From NCBI GenBank assembly GCA_963772845.1, contig CAVYYW010000009.1, forward strand, positions 1 to 64,000: a stretch of DNA of 64,000 bases. The letters are read 5' to 3'. Under the pieces are notes generated by a model that saw nothing but the letters and a program-made list of their open reading frames with translations, had not been told where the DNA came from and did no database searches. Source of the DNA: CAVYYW01 sp963772845 (GTDB lineage: Bacteria > Bacillota > Bacilli > Bacillales > Sporolactobacillaceae). A program made the translations under genes and the position numbers. Positions within the stretch are counted from its first letter, which is position 1; the number at the start of each line of letters is the position of its first letter. Shown piece after piece: positions 49,249 through 58,188 of the stretch.

Positions 49249-50699
49249 TAAGCCACATGGCCTTTTCCGGAAACATCAATTTCGAGCGGTACATTTGCCT
49301 TCCGCTGTTTATTCGCTGCCACAAAGAAGATAACGATAATCGCCGCTGTAATAATAGCCGCTCCCACATAAGCGATCTTCATCGGCAAACCGAAGCCGAT
49401 CGTCGCATTCAGAATGTACGTCATGGTGGCCATGGTCATGAACACTCCTGGAATCATCGCAATCCAGTAGTTCTTTTTAGCAATGAACAGGTACATGGCT
49501 CCGACCCACAGGGCGATCACCGCCGTTGATTGGTTGGCCCATGAGAAGTAGCGCCACAGCAAAGTAAAGTCAATTCTTGTCAGTGCAAAAGAGATCACAA
49601 ACATTGGTAAAGCAATCCACAACCGATTCAGTACTTTTTTCTGTGAAAAGTTGAAGTAATCGGCCAGAATCATCCGTGCACTTCGGAACGATGTGTCTCC
49701 GGATGTAATTGGAAGGACGATAACGCCGAGAACAGCTAACGTTCCGCCAACAGCGCCAAGCATCAGACCGGATGCCTTGCTGACGACAGCGGCAGGTCCG
49801 CCATTTGCAAGAATTTCGTTAAGCCCAGTTGATCCATGGAATAAGCTCATTGCAGCCGCCGCCCAAATCATGGCGATAATCCCTTCTGCAATCATCATTC
49901 CGTAAAAGATCTTGCGTCCTTGTCCTTCTTTTTGTGTTGTTCTGGAAATAATTGGTGTTTGAGTGGCGTGGAAGCCGGACAGTGCCCCACATGAAATGGT
50001 CAAGAATAACAATGGAAAAATTGGTGCGTGATCAGGATGCATATTTGCAAAGGTAATCTCCGGAATCGGTGCACCTGTGAATACAAGCGCGCCGCCAACA
50101 CCAATCGCACTGATGACGAGCAATGCTCCAAAAACCGGATAAAAACGACCAATAATTTTATCAATCGGCAGCATCGTTGCCAAAATATAGTAAATAAAGA
50201 TAACAGCAAGAATAACGCCCATCCCAACGGAGCCATGCATTAAATTATGCAGCAATGTTGCGGGTGCCGTTACGAAAACGGTTCCCACTAATAACAATAA
50301 GAGAATCGCAAAAGCGTTAACGACATGCTTCATAAATTTCCCGAGAAATTTTCCTGCCAGCTCCGGAAGATGTGCCCCCCGGTTTCGGATAGAAATCATC
50401 CCGGTCAAATAGTCATGTACGGCTCCGCCAAAAATACAGCCGATAACAATCCAGAAAAAAGCGACCGGTCCGTATAAAGCCCCAAGAATCGGGCCAAAGA
50501 TCGGGCCAACCCCTGCGATATTCAACAGCTGAATGAGTGAATTTTTCTTCGTGTTCATCGGAAGATAATCGACCCCGTCTTCATGTGTGAAGGCAGGCGT
50601 TCTCCGTTCTTCTTTTATTCCAAAAATCTTTTCAACAACTTTTCCATAAGTAAAGTAGCCGACGATTAACAGGACGATCCCTGCAAGAAATGTATACAT
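49248..50699 (-). CDS. cstA: CstA-family carbon starvation / pyruvate transporter
   Basis: A 483-aa protein with about 13 helices. Family marks are IAGVGPIFGPILGALYGPVAF near residue 65, GAVHDYLTGMISIRNRG near 100, GFHATQTPIISRTTQKE near 245, and ITSGDTSFRSARMILADYF near 335. CstA and BtsT proteins import pyruvate, and CstA also peptides, during carbon limitation. It is shorter than E. coli CstA (about 700 residues), like BtsT-type short forms in Firmicutes. LytST lies just upstream in the same direction, and a cre-like site and direct repeats occupy the promoter, so control by CcpA and the two-component system is likely. Confidence 0.92.
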   Translation of the reverse strand: MYTFLAGIVLLIVGYFTYGKVVEKIFGIKEERRTPAFTHEDGVDYLPMNTKKNSLIQLLNIAGVGPIFGPILGALYGPVAFFWIVIGCIFGGAVHDYLTGMISIRNRGAHLPELAGKFLGKFMKHVVNAFAILLLLLVGTVFVTAPATLLHNLMHGSVGMGVILAVIFIYYILATMLPIDKIIGRFYPVFGALLVISAIGVGGALVFTGAPIPEITFANMHPDHAPIFPLLFLTISCGALSGFHATQTPIISRTTQKEGQGRKIFYGMMIAEGIIAMIWAAAAMSLFHGSTGLNEILANGGPAAVVSKASGLMLGAVGGTLAVLGVIVLPITSGDTSFRSARMILADYFNFSQKKVLNRLWIALPMFVISFALTRIDFTLLWRYFSWANQSTAVIALWVGAMYLFIAKKNYWIAMIPGVFMTMATMTYILNATIGFGLPMKIAYVGAAIITAAIIVIFFVAANKQRKANVPLEIDVSGKGHVA

Positions 50700-50718
50700 A
50701 TAAGTTCTCCTCTCGGGT

Positions 50719-50732
50719 TGAATGCGCTTACA
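50719..50732. promoter_or_regulatory. Probable cre site (CcpA) at the cstA promoter
   Basis: TGAATGCGCTTACA matches 13 of 14 positions of TGWAANCGNTNWCA. It lies between the -10 box (TATAAT on the minus strand, 50736-50741) and the ribosome site of cstA, so bound CcpA would block transcription in the presence of glucose. Confidence 0.65.
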
Positions 50733-50754
50733 TTCATTATAGGAGAACTTTTCA

Positions 50755-50792
50755 GTAAATTGGGCGTTTCGAGAGCAACATGCTGTAAATTG
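50755..50792. promoter_or_regulatory. Direct repeats upstream of cstA, candidate LytTR operator
   Basis: GTAAATTG(G/A)GC occurs at 50755-50765 and 50785-50795, 30 bp apart (about three helical turns), just upstream of the cstA -10. LytTR-type regulators bind paired direct repeats, and the regulator gene is adjacent. The match to a known LytTR motif is not checked. Confidence 0.5.
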
Positions 50793-50835
50793 AGCATGAG
50801 AGACAGAAATCAGCAGCTAACATGCAGCAGGCGGA

Positions 50836-51567
50836 TCAAATTTCGAGCCGCGCCCGCAGTGCTTTCACGTAATTCCGGCTGACAGACAGCTGCTCCTCCA
50901 CCCCATCAAGCTCTAACTGATAGGCGCCGTTGAACCATGGCGTTAATCGTTTGATATACTCTAGATTCACCAGATAGCTTTTATGAATACGAAAAAAAGA
51001 ATAGCCGGATAAACGGTTTTCGAGTTCCTTTAACGGCATTTTAGTAACGTATTCTTCATTGGCCAAAATGATTTTCGAAACCTTTTCTTCATGAAAAATG
51101 TATTGAATCTCCTTAGGATCGACATAGATGATATCCCCGGAGCCATCAAGAGCTAGCTTTCCGTTACGCGTCTGTTCATCCGTCTGATTGGCCTGTAAAA
51201 GTAATTTCTCCAGCCTCTGAACGGTTTCTCCGATTTGTTCTTCGTCATAAGGCTTGAGCAAATAATCGAGTGCTTCAAAGCGGAAAGCTTGAGCGGCAAA
51301 GTCTGGGTAAGCTGTCGCAAACACAATAAGCGGTGCGTGCTTTAGTTTTTTCAATGAATCCGCTGCTTCCATTCCGTTCATTTTTGGCATTTCAATGTCT
51401 AAAAAAACCACATCTGGTTGAAGCTGGATAGCCTTCATGACCGCTCCTTCCCCAGAATCAGCCTCCCCAATGACCTGTATTTGCGGGTATTGCTGCAGTA
51501 AATGCTTAAGTTCATCACGGCTGTACATTTCATCATCTGCAACGAGCGCCTTGATCCGTTCCCCCAT
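50836..51567 (-). CDS. lytT: LytTR-family response regulator
   Basis: A 243-aa regulator. The receiver domain begins IKALVADDEMYSRDELKHLL, with the phospho-Asp in VVFLDIEMPKMNG (about residue 56) and Lys in DYLLKPYDE. The C-terminal LytTR DNA-binding domain (about 140-243) shows FFRIHKSYLVNLEYI and VSRNYVKALRARL. Its start abuts the lytS stop, so both come from one message. In Bacillus, LytST controls pyruvate transport genes; here cstA lies directly downstream, which makes it the obvious target. Confidence 0.93.
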   Translation of the reverse strand: MGERIKALVADDEMYSRDELKHLLQQYPQIQVIGEADSGEGAVMKAIQLQPDVVFLDIEMPKMNGMEAADSLKKLKHAPLIVFATAYPDFAAQAFRFEALDYLLKPYDEEQIGETVQRLEKLLLQANQTDEQTRNGKLALDGSGDIIYVDPKEIQYIFHEEKVSKIILANEEYVTKMPLKELENRLSGYSFFRIHKSYLVNLEYIKRLTPWFNGAYQLELDGVEEQLSVSRNYVKALRARLEI

Positions 51568-53304
51568 TTATCTTTCCTCCTGATCGGGCAAGGTGAACGT
51601 AATCCGTGTTCCGATGCCCAATTTACTCTCAATTTTAAGTGCCGCTTCTTCTCCAAACATCAATGTTAGCCTGCGGTTGACGTTGTATAAACCAAGACCT
51701 GTTCCACCTTCTGCGGACACCATTTCCTGACCCAGCTGCTGAAGCCGCTGCTCTTCAATCCCTGTGCCATTATCCTCAACAGAAACGTCAACGCTCTGCC
51801 CATTACGCTTGATGACAATAGAAATCAGACAGGCATGATCCATGTCCTTAATCCCGTGCTTAATCGCATTTTCCACAATCGGCTGTAAAGTAAGCGGCGG
51901 AATCGACCGTTCTAAAACGCTTTCATCAATAGCATAGCTGACGCGCAGCTTATTCACAAACCTCGCCTCTTCAATCGACAAATAGGCTTTGACATGCTTC
52001 AGCTCTGTCTCAAGAGAGGTCCATTTTTCCGTCGTCCCCGTTAAGTTCTGCCTGAAAAAATGAGAAAGTGAAATTAGCAGCTTGCGGGCTTTCCCTGGGT
52101 CAATGCGGGTGAGAGAAACGATGGTATTCAGCGAATTAAACAGAAAATGCGGGCTGATCTGTGCCTGCAGAACCTTTATCTCAGCCTCTTTTGCCAGCTG
52201 ATAGGCCTTGTCCGCATCAGCGATCTCAAGCTGATTGCTTAACAGCTTGCTCAGGCCGGAAATTAATTCAATCACGACATTTGTGATTTCTTTTTCAGAT
52301 CGAAAATAAAATTTAATCGTGCCCACTGTTGCCTCTCTTTGCTTTAAAGGAGCAATAACCGCCGCATTCAACGGGCAGTTTTCTTTTACACAGTGAATGC
52401 TGTCACTCTTTGCAATAACCAGCTTGCCTTCTTTTAACACCTGATGGGTAATTTCTGTTTGAATGGGATGGTTGGCCTGGTGGTGATCATCGCCCACCCC
52501 AATATGCGCCAGGATTCTGGACTGGCTTGTCATCGATATCGCCATCACGCTCACTTCACGATGCAAGATCCTGCACACACTTTCAGCAGAAACGAGATTC
52601 ATCCCTTTCCGCAAGTAGCCGAGCGTCTGATCTGCAATCCGAAGGGCTTTTTGAGCCTGGAGCGCCCCAGCCTTTTCTTCTTCACTGATCACATTTTGAA
52701 TGATAAGGAGGAAAAGCGCCGTCCCAATGCCATTGGCGAGGATCATCGGCACACCGATCATGCCGACGAGGGTGAGCGCTTTATCAAAAGGCTTTGCCAG
52801 CAGCAGAATGATCATCATCTGCATCGTTTCTGCAAATGCTCCGAGAAGCAGCGCCTTCGGAAGACTGATATGCTTTGTCTTCCGGTGAAAAGCAGCTGAG
52901 ATAATACCGGCTGTAATCGTTGCTAGCCCGCATGAAACTGCGGTAAACCCGCCTAACGTAAAGCGATGAATCCCAGCAATCAACCCTGCGCCAATGCCGA
53001 CACGGTACCCGCCGAGAAGACCCGCCAGTACGATTCCGATCACACGCGAGTTCGCAATCGCTTCGTCTGGTGAAAGACCATTCGCCCACCGATTGAACTC
53101 AAGCGAATCGGTGTTGAAGGTGATCCCGGAATAGGTTCCGATGATGCCAAAAAAACCAAAAAACAAGATCGCAATGATTTGTTGCTTCCAATTGAGCTTG
53201 TCATGGTAAATCATATCTCTAAAAAAGCGGAACCTCGTCAAAATAAACGCAATCGTCACGATGATGCCGAGCCGCTCCAGCATCGTCACAAGAAGCTCAA
53301 ACAT
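51568..53304 (-). CDS. lytS: LytS-family sensor histidine kinase
   Basis: A 578-aa kinase. The N-terminal 5TM-5TMR_LYT domain occupies about residues 1-210 and includes RVIGIVLAGLLGGYRVGIGAGLIAG in pieces, a GAF domain follows at about 220-350 (CRILHREVSVMAIS, CVKENCPLNAAVIAP), then the LytS-type kinase with ISPHFLFNSLNTIVSL (His about residue 385) and ATP site VENAIKHGIKD and GTGLGLYNVNRRL. It belongs to the BtsS/LytS group that senses pyruvate. ATG 53304 starts at the first helix; an ATG nine codons upstream has GGGAGG nearby inside the frame and is possible. Confidence 0.93.
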   Translation of the reverse strand: MFELLVTMLERLGIIVTIAFILTRFRFFRDMIYHDKLNWKQQIIAILFFGFFGIIGTYSGITFNTDSLEFNRWANGLSPDEAIANSRVIGIVLAGLLGGYRVGIGAGLIAGIHRFTLGGFTAVSCGLATITAGIISAAFHRKTKHISLPKALLLGAFAETMQMMIILLLAKPFDKALTLVGMIGVPMILANGIGTALFLLIIQNVISEEEKAGALQAQKALRIADQTLGYLRKGMNLVSAESVCRILHREVSVMAISMTSQSRILAHIGVGDDHHQANHPIQTEITHQVLKEGKLVIAKSDSIHCVKENCPLNAAVIAPLKQREATVGTIKFYFRSEKEITNVVIELISGLSKLLSNQLEIADADKAYQLAKEAEIKVLQAQISPHFLFNSLNTIVSLTRIDPGKARKLLISLSHFFRQNLTGTTEKWTSLETELKHVKAYLSIEEARFVNKLRVSYAIDESVLERSIPPLTLQPIVENAIKHGIKDMDHACLISIVIKRNGQSVDVSVEDNGTGIEEQRLQQLGQEMVSAEGGTGLGLYNVNRRLTLMFGEEAALKIESKLGIGTRITFTLPDQEER

Positions 53305-53379
53305 AGCCAGCCTTAACCTCCCTTTATACATGCTTCGTTACTCTAAGATTATCACGAAAAATAATTTAGCGCGCAAACG

Positions 53380-53740
53380 ACTCATTGGATTCCACTTTTT
53401 CAGGTTTTGACGCTTTTTTGTCCTCCAACGCCTCGTTTGGATTCCACTTTTTCGGCTTTTCGCGCTTAGATGGCCGCCAACACCTCGTTTAGGGCCATCT
53501 TTTCACCTTTTCAGCCTTTGGATGCGCCTCTTTGCCTCTTTTAACCTTCCTTTGGATTCTCAACCTTTTAGGCCATCCTTTCACCTTTTTTGATCCGCAA
53601 CCCTTTAGATCTTTTCATTTTCACCTTTGTTATGGCCGCAAACACCTCGTTTAGGGCCATCTTTTCACCTTTTCAGCCTTTGGATGGCCGCTAAACACCC
53701 CGTTTAGGACTTTCACTTTTTCGGATTTTCAACCTTTTTT
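53380..53740. repeat. Long degenerate array of CCTCGTTTGGATTCCACTTTTTC-like units
   Basis: About 360 bp made of recurring pieces: TTGGATTCCACTTTTTC (twice), CACCTCGTTTAGGGCCATCT (twice, with the following TTTCACCTTTTCAGCCTTTG repeated) and shorter variants such as ACACCCCGTTTAGGACTTTC. Units are 40-60 bp and imperfect. No coding frame. It fills most of the 930-bp gap between lytS and the monooxygenase gene. Confidence 0.8.
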
Positions 53741-53885
53741 CATCCATCACGCATCTATTATGAAATTGATTTTTCTTGGAAAAATAATAAGGTAAGTTAA
53801 TTTCATAATTACCCATTTCAGTAAAATAAACGAAAATTTATTGGTAATTTGTCAGGAATGCCAACTGTTTGTCAAGTTGATTAAA

Positions 53886-53992
53886 GCCGTTAGGTGGCGA
53901 CTCCTGCGGGAATAGTTTGAGCTGAAGACCCCGCAGACGCGTAGCGGCGAGGAGGCTGAGGCCAAGCCCGTTTTCGGAAAGCGTCCACCTGA
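53886..53992. repeat. Bacillaceae intergenic repeat (CTCCTGCGGGAA type)
   Basis: Contains GGCGACTCCTGCGGGAATAG, GACCCCGCAGACGCGTAGCG, GGCGAGGAGGCTGAGGCCAA and GGAAAGCGTCCACCTG. I recall this order of blocks from many Bacillaceae genomes, where it forms a cruciform-like intergenic element of unknown function. Confidence 0.75.
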
Positions 53993-54262
53993 ATGATAAA
54001 TCAACAGAGTTCTATTATGAAATTGCATTTAAATTATAAAAAATTGAATAAGGTATGAAAAATTATGATTTTTCATGATTAATAGCTAACCGGCTTTCCA
54101 TTAAGTTTAAATCTCACTGCAACCGCCTCTGGCATTCTCTTCAAGCAAAAAATTAGTAATTATCCTTTGAACCTTAGTAAACTGAATCATGTAGAAAACA
54201 TTTATATGATTCCGATTAGAGGACATTTCATAATAGACGCAAGAGTTAAGGAGTGAAAGGCT

Positions 54263-55279
54263 TTGTCTAAAGGAAAAAAACTAAGTGATATTAAATTTTC
54301 TGTGCTTGATCTTGCCCCCATCTTAGAGGGAGGGACGGCTTCCGATTCGTTCCGTAACAGTCTGGATCTCGCGCAGCATGCTGAAAAAATGGGCTTCAAC
54401 CGCTACTGGCTTGCCGAACATCATAATATGCCAGGTATTGCGAGTTCAGCGACTTCTGTTGCGATCAGCCATATCGCAGCCGGCACATCCACGATTCGAG
54501 TTGGCGCGGGTGGCATAATGCTTCCTAACCATCCTCCGCTCGTGATAGCTGAACAGTTCGGGACATTAGAATCTCTTTATCCCGGACGGATTGATCTAGG
54601 GCTTGGACGTGCCCCAGGGACAGATCACATTACATCCCGCGCGCTTCGAAGAGATGTAAAGGTAAACGGTGAGAACTTCCCTGAGCAAGTGGAAGAACTA
54701 CGCGGATATTTTGATCCAACGCTTTCGGGGGGACAGCTGAATGTTCATGCAGTGCCTGGCGAAGATCTTTCCATCCCGATCTGGCTGCTTGGTTCAAGCG
54801 GATTTAGTGCTCAACTAGCTGGACAGCTTGGCTTGCCATTTGCATTTGCGAGCCATTTTGCCGCTGAGAACACGCTGCCGGCTCTTCAGATTTACCGCAG
54901 CCATTTTCAACCATCAGATGTGCTCAATGAGCCTTATGTGATGGTAGGAGCGAACGTGATCGCAGCTGAGACAAATGAAAGGGCACGTTTTCTGGTGACG
55001 TCACAGCAGCAGCAATTGCTCGGTATGGTTCGCAATAAGCCTAATAAGCTTCAGCCGCCTGTGGAGGACATTGAAAGCCTCATGACTGACTATGAAAAGA
55101 TGGCGCTAAAAGACCGCATGAATTCATCAATTGTCGGCACGCCTGCCATCGTTAAAGAAAAGCTCCAAAGCTTCCTCGATGACACCCAGGCTGACGAAGT
55201 GATTGTTAACTCTCAGATCTTTGATCATCAGGAGCGGATTCGGTCCTATGAGCTATTAAACAGTGTCATAAAAGATTGA
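54263..55279 (+). CDS. Luciferase-like flavin monooxygenase
   Basis: A 338-aa LLM-class protein: FSVLDLAPILEGGTASDSF at the N-terminus, GFNRYWLAEHHNMPGIASSA (His pair near residue 55), RVGAGGIMLPNHPPLVIAEQF, and YPGRIDLGLGRAPGTD near residue 115. It is close to the group often annotated MsnO8 or YtmO-like. These enzymes use FMNH2 and oxygen on small organic substrates, often sulfur compounds. The start is TTG 54263 after AGGAGTGAAAGGC. It is monocistronic, ended by the hairpin at 55304. Substrate unknown. Confidence 0.88.
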   Translation: MSKGKKLSDIKFSVLDLAPILEGGTASDSFRNSLDLAQHAEKMGFNRYWLAEHHNMPGIASSATSVAISHIAAGTSTIRVGAGGIMLPNHPPLVIAEQFGTLESLYPGRIDLGLGRAPGTDHITSRALRRDVKVNGENFPEQVEELRGYFDPTLSGGQLNVHAVPGEDLSIPIWLLGSSGFSAQLAGQLGLPFAFASHFAAENTLPALQIYRSHFQPSDVLNEPYVMVGANVIAAETNERARFLVTSQQQQLLGMVRNKPNKLQPPVEDIESLMTDYEKMALKDRMNSSIVGTPAIVKEKLQSFLDDTQADEVIVNSQIFDHQERIRSYELLNSVIKD

Positions 55280-55303
55280 TAAAAGCCGGGAAACCGGCTA
55301 CAG

Positions 55304-55332
55304 CAGGCTGTCGGGAATCCGGCAGCCTTTAA
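55304..55332 (+). terminator. Terminator after the monooxygenase gene
   Basis: AGGCTGTCGG / CCGGCAGCCT with loop GAAT, one G-T pair, followed by TTTAATTT. Confidence 0.8.
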
Positions 55333-55443
55333 TTTATGTTTGTGCTGAAACTAACATTATGACAGTGACTCTAGCGAAAACCTCCTCGGAAAGCAGCTTC
55401 TTCCCACTTAATTAAGTATTGTTACTCCAGTAATTGAAATTTA

Positions 55444-55482
55444 AAAAAGAGCTTCCGATGGTTGGTCGAAAGCCCTTTTTTC
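55444..55482 (-). terminator. Terminator after the anti-sigma gene
   Basis: GGGCTTTCGA pairs with TCGGAAGCTC on the minus strand, followed by TTTTTTAA, just past the stop codon at 55485. Confidence 0.75.
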
Positions 55483-55484
55483 CC

Positions 55485-56861
55485 TTATTTCTTTAATTCA
55501 ATTTTCACTGGGCTCAGTTGCACTGGAATATTTGCGCTGATTTCTCCCATGTTTACTCTCAAAACATAGTTGTCGGGATTAAACCCAAACCATGAGGTGA
55601 CATGAAAGGTGCTTCTGAACTTGAGCTGACCTTTATCAAGAACCTTCACACTGTGACTCATCAGTTTTTTATAGATCGTTTTTTCTGATTTCTTAACCAG
55701 CGCCACATCGTTTTTGGCGAAGTCCTGATAAAATGAAAAATCTTTATGATGACTGTCACCTTGGTTAAACTGGAAGTCTAGGATAACCGAATGTTTTTTC
55801 ACATCTAATCTATCAATATTAACAGATAAATTTTGCCGATCCGATTTCACTGCAAAAGGCATTTTTTTGTCCAACGGAATAAAGTGATCTTTTTCATACA
55901 AAGCAGCTTCAGGGGAAATTGTGATTGACCCTGTTTTCCCGAGGTTTTGCGGAATGATTGTTCTGATTTTCTTAACATATCGACCGTTAATTAAGGTGCT
56001 CTTTGTCATGGCTGTTGATTGCATCTGAATCGGTTTCCCTTGATCATCGTATATCTTGTTTAATCTAATCTGATCATATTTGCCGCTTTTTGGCACGCTT
56101 GCTGTATAGTTGAGTGCCGTCGACGATTTGCCTTCTATAACTGAATCAAACGTCACTTTAATATTCTTGTCTTTGCTGGTGCTCACTTTATTCATTTTCA
56201 CTGTCTGAAAAGGTAATTGCTTGATCGGTACATTGAATTTCCATGCGCCTTTTTTGTCCCCCAGCTCCTTAAAAGTAATGGGAACAGTCGCATTTGCAGG
56301 CAATTCCTGCTTTGGGTAGGAGATCTGAATGTGTCCCGTATGCTCTGCCTTGGTTGTTTTTGTATCAGCGAGCTCCTTCGTTTCCATGCTTTCCGTAATA
56401 CTATGATCATTGCCGAACACTTCATAAAAGGCTCTAAAATGACCATTCTTATCTGTTTGAAGGTCTCCATCCGCTTGAAATGTCATGCCAATTTCTGCTC
56501 CGTCATAATACGCACTCGTGATTTTAACCGTTATCCCTTGGCTTGATGCTGTTTGATTTAGCCTCGTTACCAGTTTCTTAGTCTCCAGATCCTTTCCGAC
56601 TGAATCATTAAATCCGCCATATAACTGTCCCAGCAACGGAACATTAGACAAGGCGTGAGACATCGCTGGAAAAATAAATCCTGAAGAAAAAAATAGAATC
56701 ACAGCTGCTGCCGCAGAAATTAATCCCTTACGATAATGCTTTTTATGATTCGGTTTCTGGTTCATTTTTGCGTGCTTCACACCCTTATGAATGGCTTGAA
56801 AAACCTCCTCTTTTGGCACAACAATTTCTTCATAATCTTTATGATAAGATTTCTTTTTCAC
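55485..56861 (-). CDS. DUF4179-type membrane anti-sigma factor
   Basis: A 458-aa protein. A cytoplasmic N-terminus of about 45 residues (EIVVPKEEVFQAIHKGVKHA) should bind the sigma factor. One membrane helix follows at about residues 47-69 (ISAAAAVILFFSSGFIF), then a large outer part with the DUF4179 region (LLGQLYGGFNDSVGKDL, ITVKITSAYYDG) and a C-terminal beta domain ending VQLSPVKIELK. The gene starts inside the end of the ECF sigma gene (23-base overlap), the normal arrangement for a sigma/anti-sigma pair. The outer domain presumably senses an envelope signal. Confidence 0.87.
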   Translation of the reverse strand: MKKKSYHKDYEEIVVPKEEVFQAIHKGVKHAKMNQKPNHKKHYRKGLISAAAAVILFFSSGFIFPAMSHALSNVPLLGQLYGGFNDSVGKDLETKKLVTRLNQTASSQGITVKITSAYYDGAEIGMTFQADGDLQTDKNGHFRAFYEVFGNDHSITESMETKELADTKTTKAEHTGHIQISYPKQELPANATVPITFKELGDKKGAWKFNVPIKQLPFQTVKMNKVSTSKDKNIKVTFDSVIEGKSSTALNYTASVPKSGKYDQIRLNKIYDDQGKPIQMQSTAMTKSTLINGRYVKKIRTIIPQNLGKTGSITISPEAALYEKDHFIPLDKKMPFAVKSDRQNLSVNIDRLDVKKHSVILDFQFNQGDSHHKDFSFYQDFAKNDVALVKKSEKTIYKKLMSHSVKVLDKGQLKFRSTFHVTSWFGFNPDNYVLRVNMGEISANIPVQLSPVKIELKK

Positions 56862-57372
56862 AAGAGCCTCTCCTCTCCAGAATCTGTTTTAAATGTTTTT
56901 TTGCCCTGGCCAAGTGCGTTTTCACGGTGTTTTCCGGCAGCTTCACGATATCGGCGATGACAGGGATGGGCAGATCCCGATAATAAAAAAGAATGATAAC
57001 GGTGCGGTACTTCTCTTTAAGCTCCCCCATTGCATCTGTCAGGTCCAGGTGGTTCTCACGCTGAACATTGCTTTGCACCTGCTCATGAAGCTGATCACTC
57101 GGAATCTCACTTTTCCTTTTCTTCAGCAAGCTATATGAACAGCGAATGAGAATTCTGGTCAGCCAGGTTAAAAAGTACTCTTGCTTTTTTAATTGGCCTA
57201 TTGATAGAAATGCTTTGCAGGCTGTTTCTTGAACGATGTCCAAAGCATCTTCACGATTCCCGGCATACATATAAGCCGTTCGGTAAAGCTGGTCACCATG
57301 CATCTGCAGAAGGTCTTCGAAAGCTTGACTATCGCCATTCATCGCTGCGTTGACAAGTTTTTTCTGAGTCAT
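56839..57372 (-). CDS. ECF-type RNA polymerase sigma factor
   Basis: A 177-aa sigma factor with region 2 (AFEDLLQMHGDQLYRTAYMYAGNREDALDIVQETACKAF, in pieces) and region 4 (LKEKYRTVIILFYYRDLPIPVIADIV, then PENTVKTHLARAKKHLK), without regions 1 and 3. It resembles SigV/SigX-like ECF factors of Bacillus that respond to cell-envelope stress. AGGAGGGTGAGGC precedes ATG 57372. The anti-sigma gene overlaps its end. A probable self-directed promoter lies just upstream, so it likely amplifies its own expression when released. Confidence 0.92.
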   Translation of the reverse strand: MTQKKLVNAAMNGDSQAFEDLLQMHGDQLYRTAYMYAGNREDALDIVQETACKAFLSIGQLKKQEYFLTWLTRILIRCSYSLLKKRKSEIPSDQLHEQVQSNVQRENHLDLTDAMGELKEKYRTVIILFYYRDLPIPVIADIVKLPENTVKTHLARAKKHLKQILERRGSCEKEILS

Positions 57373-57392
57373 GCCTCACCCTCCTTTCAACT

Positions 57393-57423
57393 ATTAGAGC
57401 CAACGATAAGCGAAAAAGTTTCA
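57393..57423 (-). promoter_or_regulatory. Candidate autoregulatory ECF promoter
   Basis: On the minus strand TGAAAC (57418-57423), followed by CTTTTT, is a classic ECF -35. After 17 bp comes GCTCTAAT (57393-57400), similar to a CGTCTAAT -10. It lies 21 bp upstream of the sigma gene start. Confidence 0.55.
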
Positions 57424-57485
57424 CTTATTTTCAAAATAAAAAAGAGCCTTGATGGCTCTCTTTGAGTAAAAGGGGCGGTAACTGG

Positions 57486-58028
57486 TCAATCCCTGTCATT
57501 TATTATTGCCAGGACCTGATGATCTTCCCATTCGCCATTTATCTTTATGGATTTCCTAGCGATACCTTCTTGATGGAATCCTGCCTTTTCTAATACTCGA
57601 ATAGATCCTGTGTTATGCGGCATAACGCTTGCCTCAACTCGATGAAACTCGAGCTCGTCAAATGCAAACGCCACGACCTGTCTGACCATTTCCGTCATGT
57701 ATCCTTTTCCATTAAAGCCTTTATCCAGGCAATAGCCGATTAAACAGCTTTGCGAAGGACCGCGTTCCACTTTAAAAAGGCCAATAGTTCCAATTAACTT
57801 CTGAGTTTCTGTCTGAAAGATGCCGAATGAGTAGTTCTGGTCGCGTTCTTTTTTTTCGAGGTTTTCCTTTATCCTGTTTAACTGACTTTCAAGTGTATAG
57901 AATTCTTCGGTGCGTTTAAGGGTATATTTTTGAAAAAATTCCCGGTTATTTCGTTCTAAATGCAACATAGCCTCGGCATCGGTCTCCTCAAGATACCGAA
58001 TAAACAGCTCTTTGTTTTTGATGATCAT
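57486..58028 (-). CDS. RimJ/RimL-type GNAT acetyltransferase
   Basis: A 180-aa acetyltransferase with LFIRYLEETDAEAMLHL at the start, GTIGLFKVERGP, the acetyl-CoA site around GYCLDKGFNGKGYMTEMVRQ, and EFHRVEASVMPHNTGSIRVLEKAGF. This family acetylates N-termini of ribosomal proteins or small molecules, including some drugs; the substrate here is unknown. It lies downstream of the DHA2 pump in the same direction, with a terminator between them. Complete, unlike the two other GNAT genes in the window. Confidence 0.9.
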   Translation of the reverse strand: MIIKNKELFIRYLEETDAEAMLHLERNNREFFQKYTLKRTEEFYTLESQLNRIKENLEKKERDQNYSFGIFQTETQKLIGTIGLFKVERGPSQSCLIGYCLDKGFNGKGYMTEMVRQVVAFAFDELEFHRVEASVMPHNTGSIRVLEKAGFHQEGIARKSIKINGEWEDHQVLAIINDRD

Positions 58029-58111
58029 TTAATCCCCTTCTTTTCACCGTTGATCACTTCGCTAAACTACAATTTCTATAAAAACTTCATATATCCTGCA
58101 TAAATCAATGT

Positions 58112-58141
58112 TAAAAAAGCGCCCCATTTCAAGGACGCTTA
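58112..58141 (-). terminator. Terminator after the DHA2 pump gene
   Basis: AAGCGTCC / GGGGCGCTT with one mismatch on the minus strand, loop TTGAAAT, followed by TTTTTAA. Confidence 0.78.
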
Positions 58142-58188
58142 ATAAAGTCTGTATAAGCTGGCGTTCATTTCTTGCAATTTTCTGCTGG

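Noticed and set aside
53886..53992. Novel structured RNA
   Set aside because: The block order matches a repeat I recall as common in Bacillaceae intergenic regions, so novelty is unlikely, although its function is unknown.
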